This document shows positions 63,664-64,000 of a stretch of DNA of 64,000 nucleotides, piece after piece (positions within the stretch are counted from its first letter, which is position 1; each line of letters begins with the position of its first letter). The translations under genes were made by a program, and so were the position numbers. The DNA comes from Sphingomonas limnosediminicola (GTDB lineage Bacteria; Pseudomonadota; Alphaproteobacteria; Sphingomonadales; Sphingomonadaceae), in NCBI RefSeq assembly GCF_039537965.1, contig NZ_BAABBM010000001.1, positions 1,798,001-1,862,000 on the forward strand, given 5' to 3'. Below the pieces are notes generated by a model that did not search any database, was not told where the DNA came from, and saw only the letters and a program-made list of their open reading frames with translations.

Positions 63664-64000
63664 ATGGGTTTCGATAGAGGGCGCAAGGGGGATCGCGGTG
63701 GTCGCGGCCGCGACAAGCGTGACAGTTTCGGTGAAGAGAATTCTTCTTCTTTCGGTGGTGGCGGCGATTTTGCCGGCGGCGGATTCCAGGAGCGGGGCGG
63801 CTACGGCGGCGGACGCGGTGGATTCGGCGGCGGCGGCGGCGGCGGCTACGGTGATCGCGGCGGTGGCGGCGGTTACGGCGGCGGTGGCTACGGCGGCGGC
63901 GGCGGTGGTTTCCGCGGCGGCGGCGGTGGCGGCGGCGGTTTCCGCGGCGGCGGCGGCGGCGGTGGCGGAATGCCTCCCCAGGTCGTTGGCGAAGGCAAAG
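63664..64000 (+). CDS. Cold-shock protein with glycine-rich N-terminal region (3' end outside window)
   Basis: 112 residues are visible. It starts GFDRGRKGDRGGRGRDKRDS and continues with a long glycine-rich tract holding few R, F and Y residues, then MPPQVVGEGK at the edge. In sphingomonads I know a cold-shock domain that opens with P-x-Q-V-V-G-E-G-x-G-T-V-K-F-F, so a CSD would follow. The gene is truncated by the window edge. The glycine-rich part is coded by GGCGGC-like repeats (about 63760-63970). No core motif of the CSD itself is seen, so the call rests on the last ten residues and the leader. Confidence 0.72.
   Translation, partial: MGFDRGRKGDRGGRGRDKRDSFGEENSSSFGGGGDFAGGGFQERGGYGGGRGGFGGGGGGGYGDRGGGGGYGGGGYGGGGGGFRGGGGGGGGFRGGGGGGGGMPPQVVGEGK

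Noticed and set aside
63760..63970. GGCGGC-type repeats as a DNA repeat element
   Set aside because: They encode the glycine-rich tract of the cold-shock protein in frame and need no other explanation.

Overview
The window is GC-rich chromosomal DNA from an alphaproteobacterium, most likely a sphingomonad (Sphingomonadaceae). This rests on the combination of a PEP-CTERM exported protein, MmcB, COQ9, a ubiquinol-cytochrome c chaperone, three DUF4402 pilin-like proteins, DUF1491 and DUF4170 proteins, a glycine-rich cold-shock protein and GGAAC-N16-CGTT (EcfG-type) promoter sequence. Almost everything is ordinary, tightly packed core genome. I see no prophage, transposase, CRISPR array or rRNA, and one tRNA. 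All calls come from reading the sequence and translations; no database search was run.

Layout. 1-3.9 kb: the end of coaE, then dnaQ, hpf, ptsN, a DUF1491 gene, a cell-wall hydrolase and mmcB. 3.9-7.8 kb: an ankyrin protein, a YcgN-like protein, a SprT/YgjP-type metallopeptidase and a class A penicillin-binding protein. 7.9-13.4 kb: the main accessory block, with three exported DUF4402 pilin-like proteins, a PapD-type chaperone and an 895-residue usher-like protein. It carries repeated inverted-repeat sites in its gaps. A tRNA-Leu(GAG) closes it. 13.7-17.8 kb: a zinc-ribbon protein diverging from an ftsE-ftsX-ydcF-plsC operon. 17.8-21.2 kb: pheST. 22.1-26.7 kb: an ScfR/RamB-type regulator diverging from aceA, a DUF4170 gene and aceB, making a glyoxylate bypass locus. 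26.7-34 kb: an L,D-transpeptidase, a membrane protein, rpmI-rplT, an SDR enzyme, prs, nadE and gltX.

34-38.5 kb: tonB, a small membrane protein and the riboflavin genes ribD, ribE, ribB and ribH. The RibB protein carries an N-terminal helix-turn-helix-like segment and a RibA-like tail without the zinc cysteines. 38.5-45 kb: a SOUL protein, an EamA transporter, COQ9, feoAB, ssb, yceD, the bc1 chaperone and bamE. 45-48.3 kb: kynA, a kynureninase-like gene and an MFS transporter. 48.4-58.6 kb: a secreted repeat protein behind an EcfG-type promoter, a fasciclin lipoprotein, dnaN, a monooxygenase-like protein, recF, a PEP-CTERM protein, an rhlE-type helicase with terminator-like elements in its leader, and gyrB. 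58.6-64 kb: an EEP-family hydrolase, rpoN, lptB, lptA, lptC, a short RNase D, and the start of a glycine-rich cold-shock protein cut by the window edge.

Most interesting: (1) the DUF4402 chaperone/usher-like locus with the shared GGTTR-N9-YAACC sites in front of three of its genes; (2) the HTH-like RibB with palindromes just upstream of its start; (3) two genes whose conserved N-termini point to CTG initiation; (4) the stress-promoter-driven repeat protein; (5) tandem terminator-like elements ending 15 bases before the helicase start codon.
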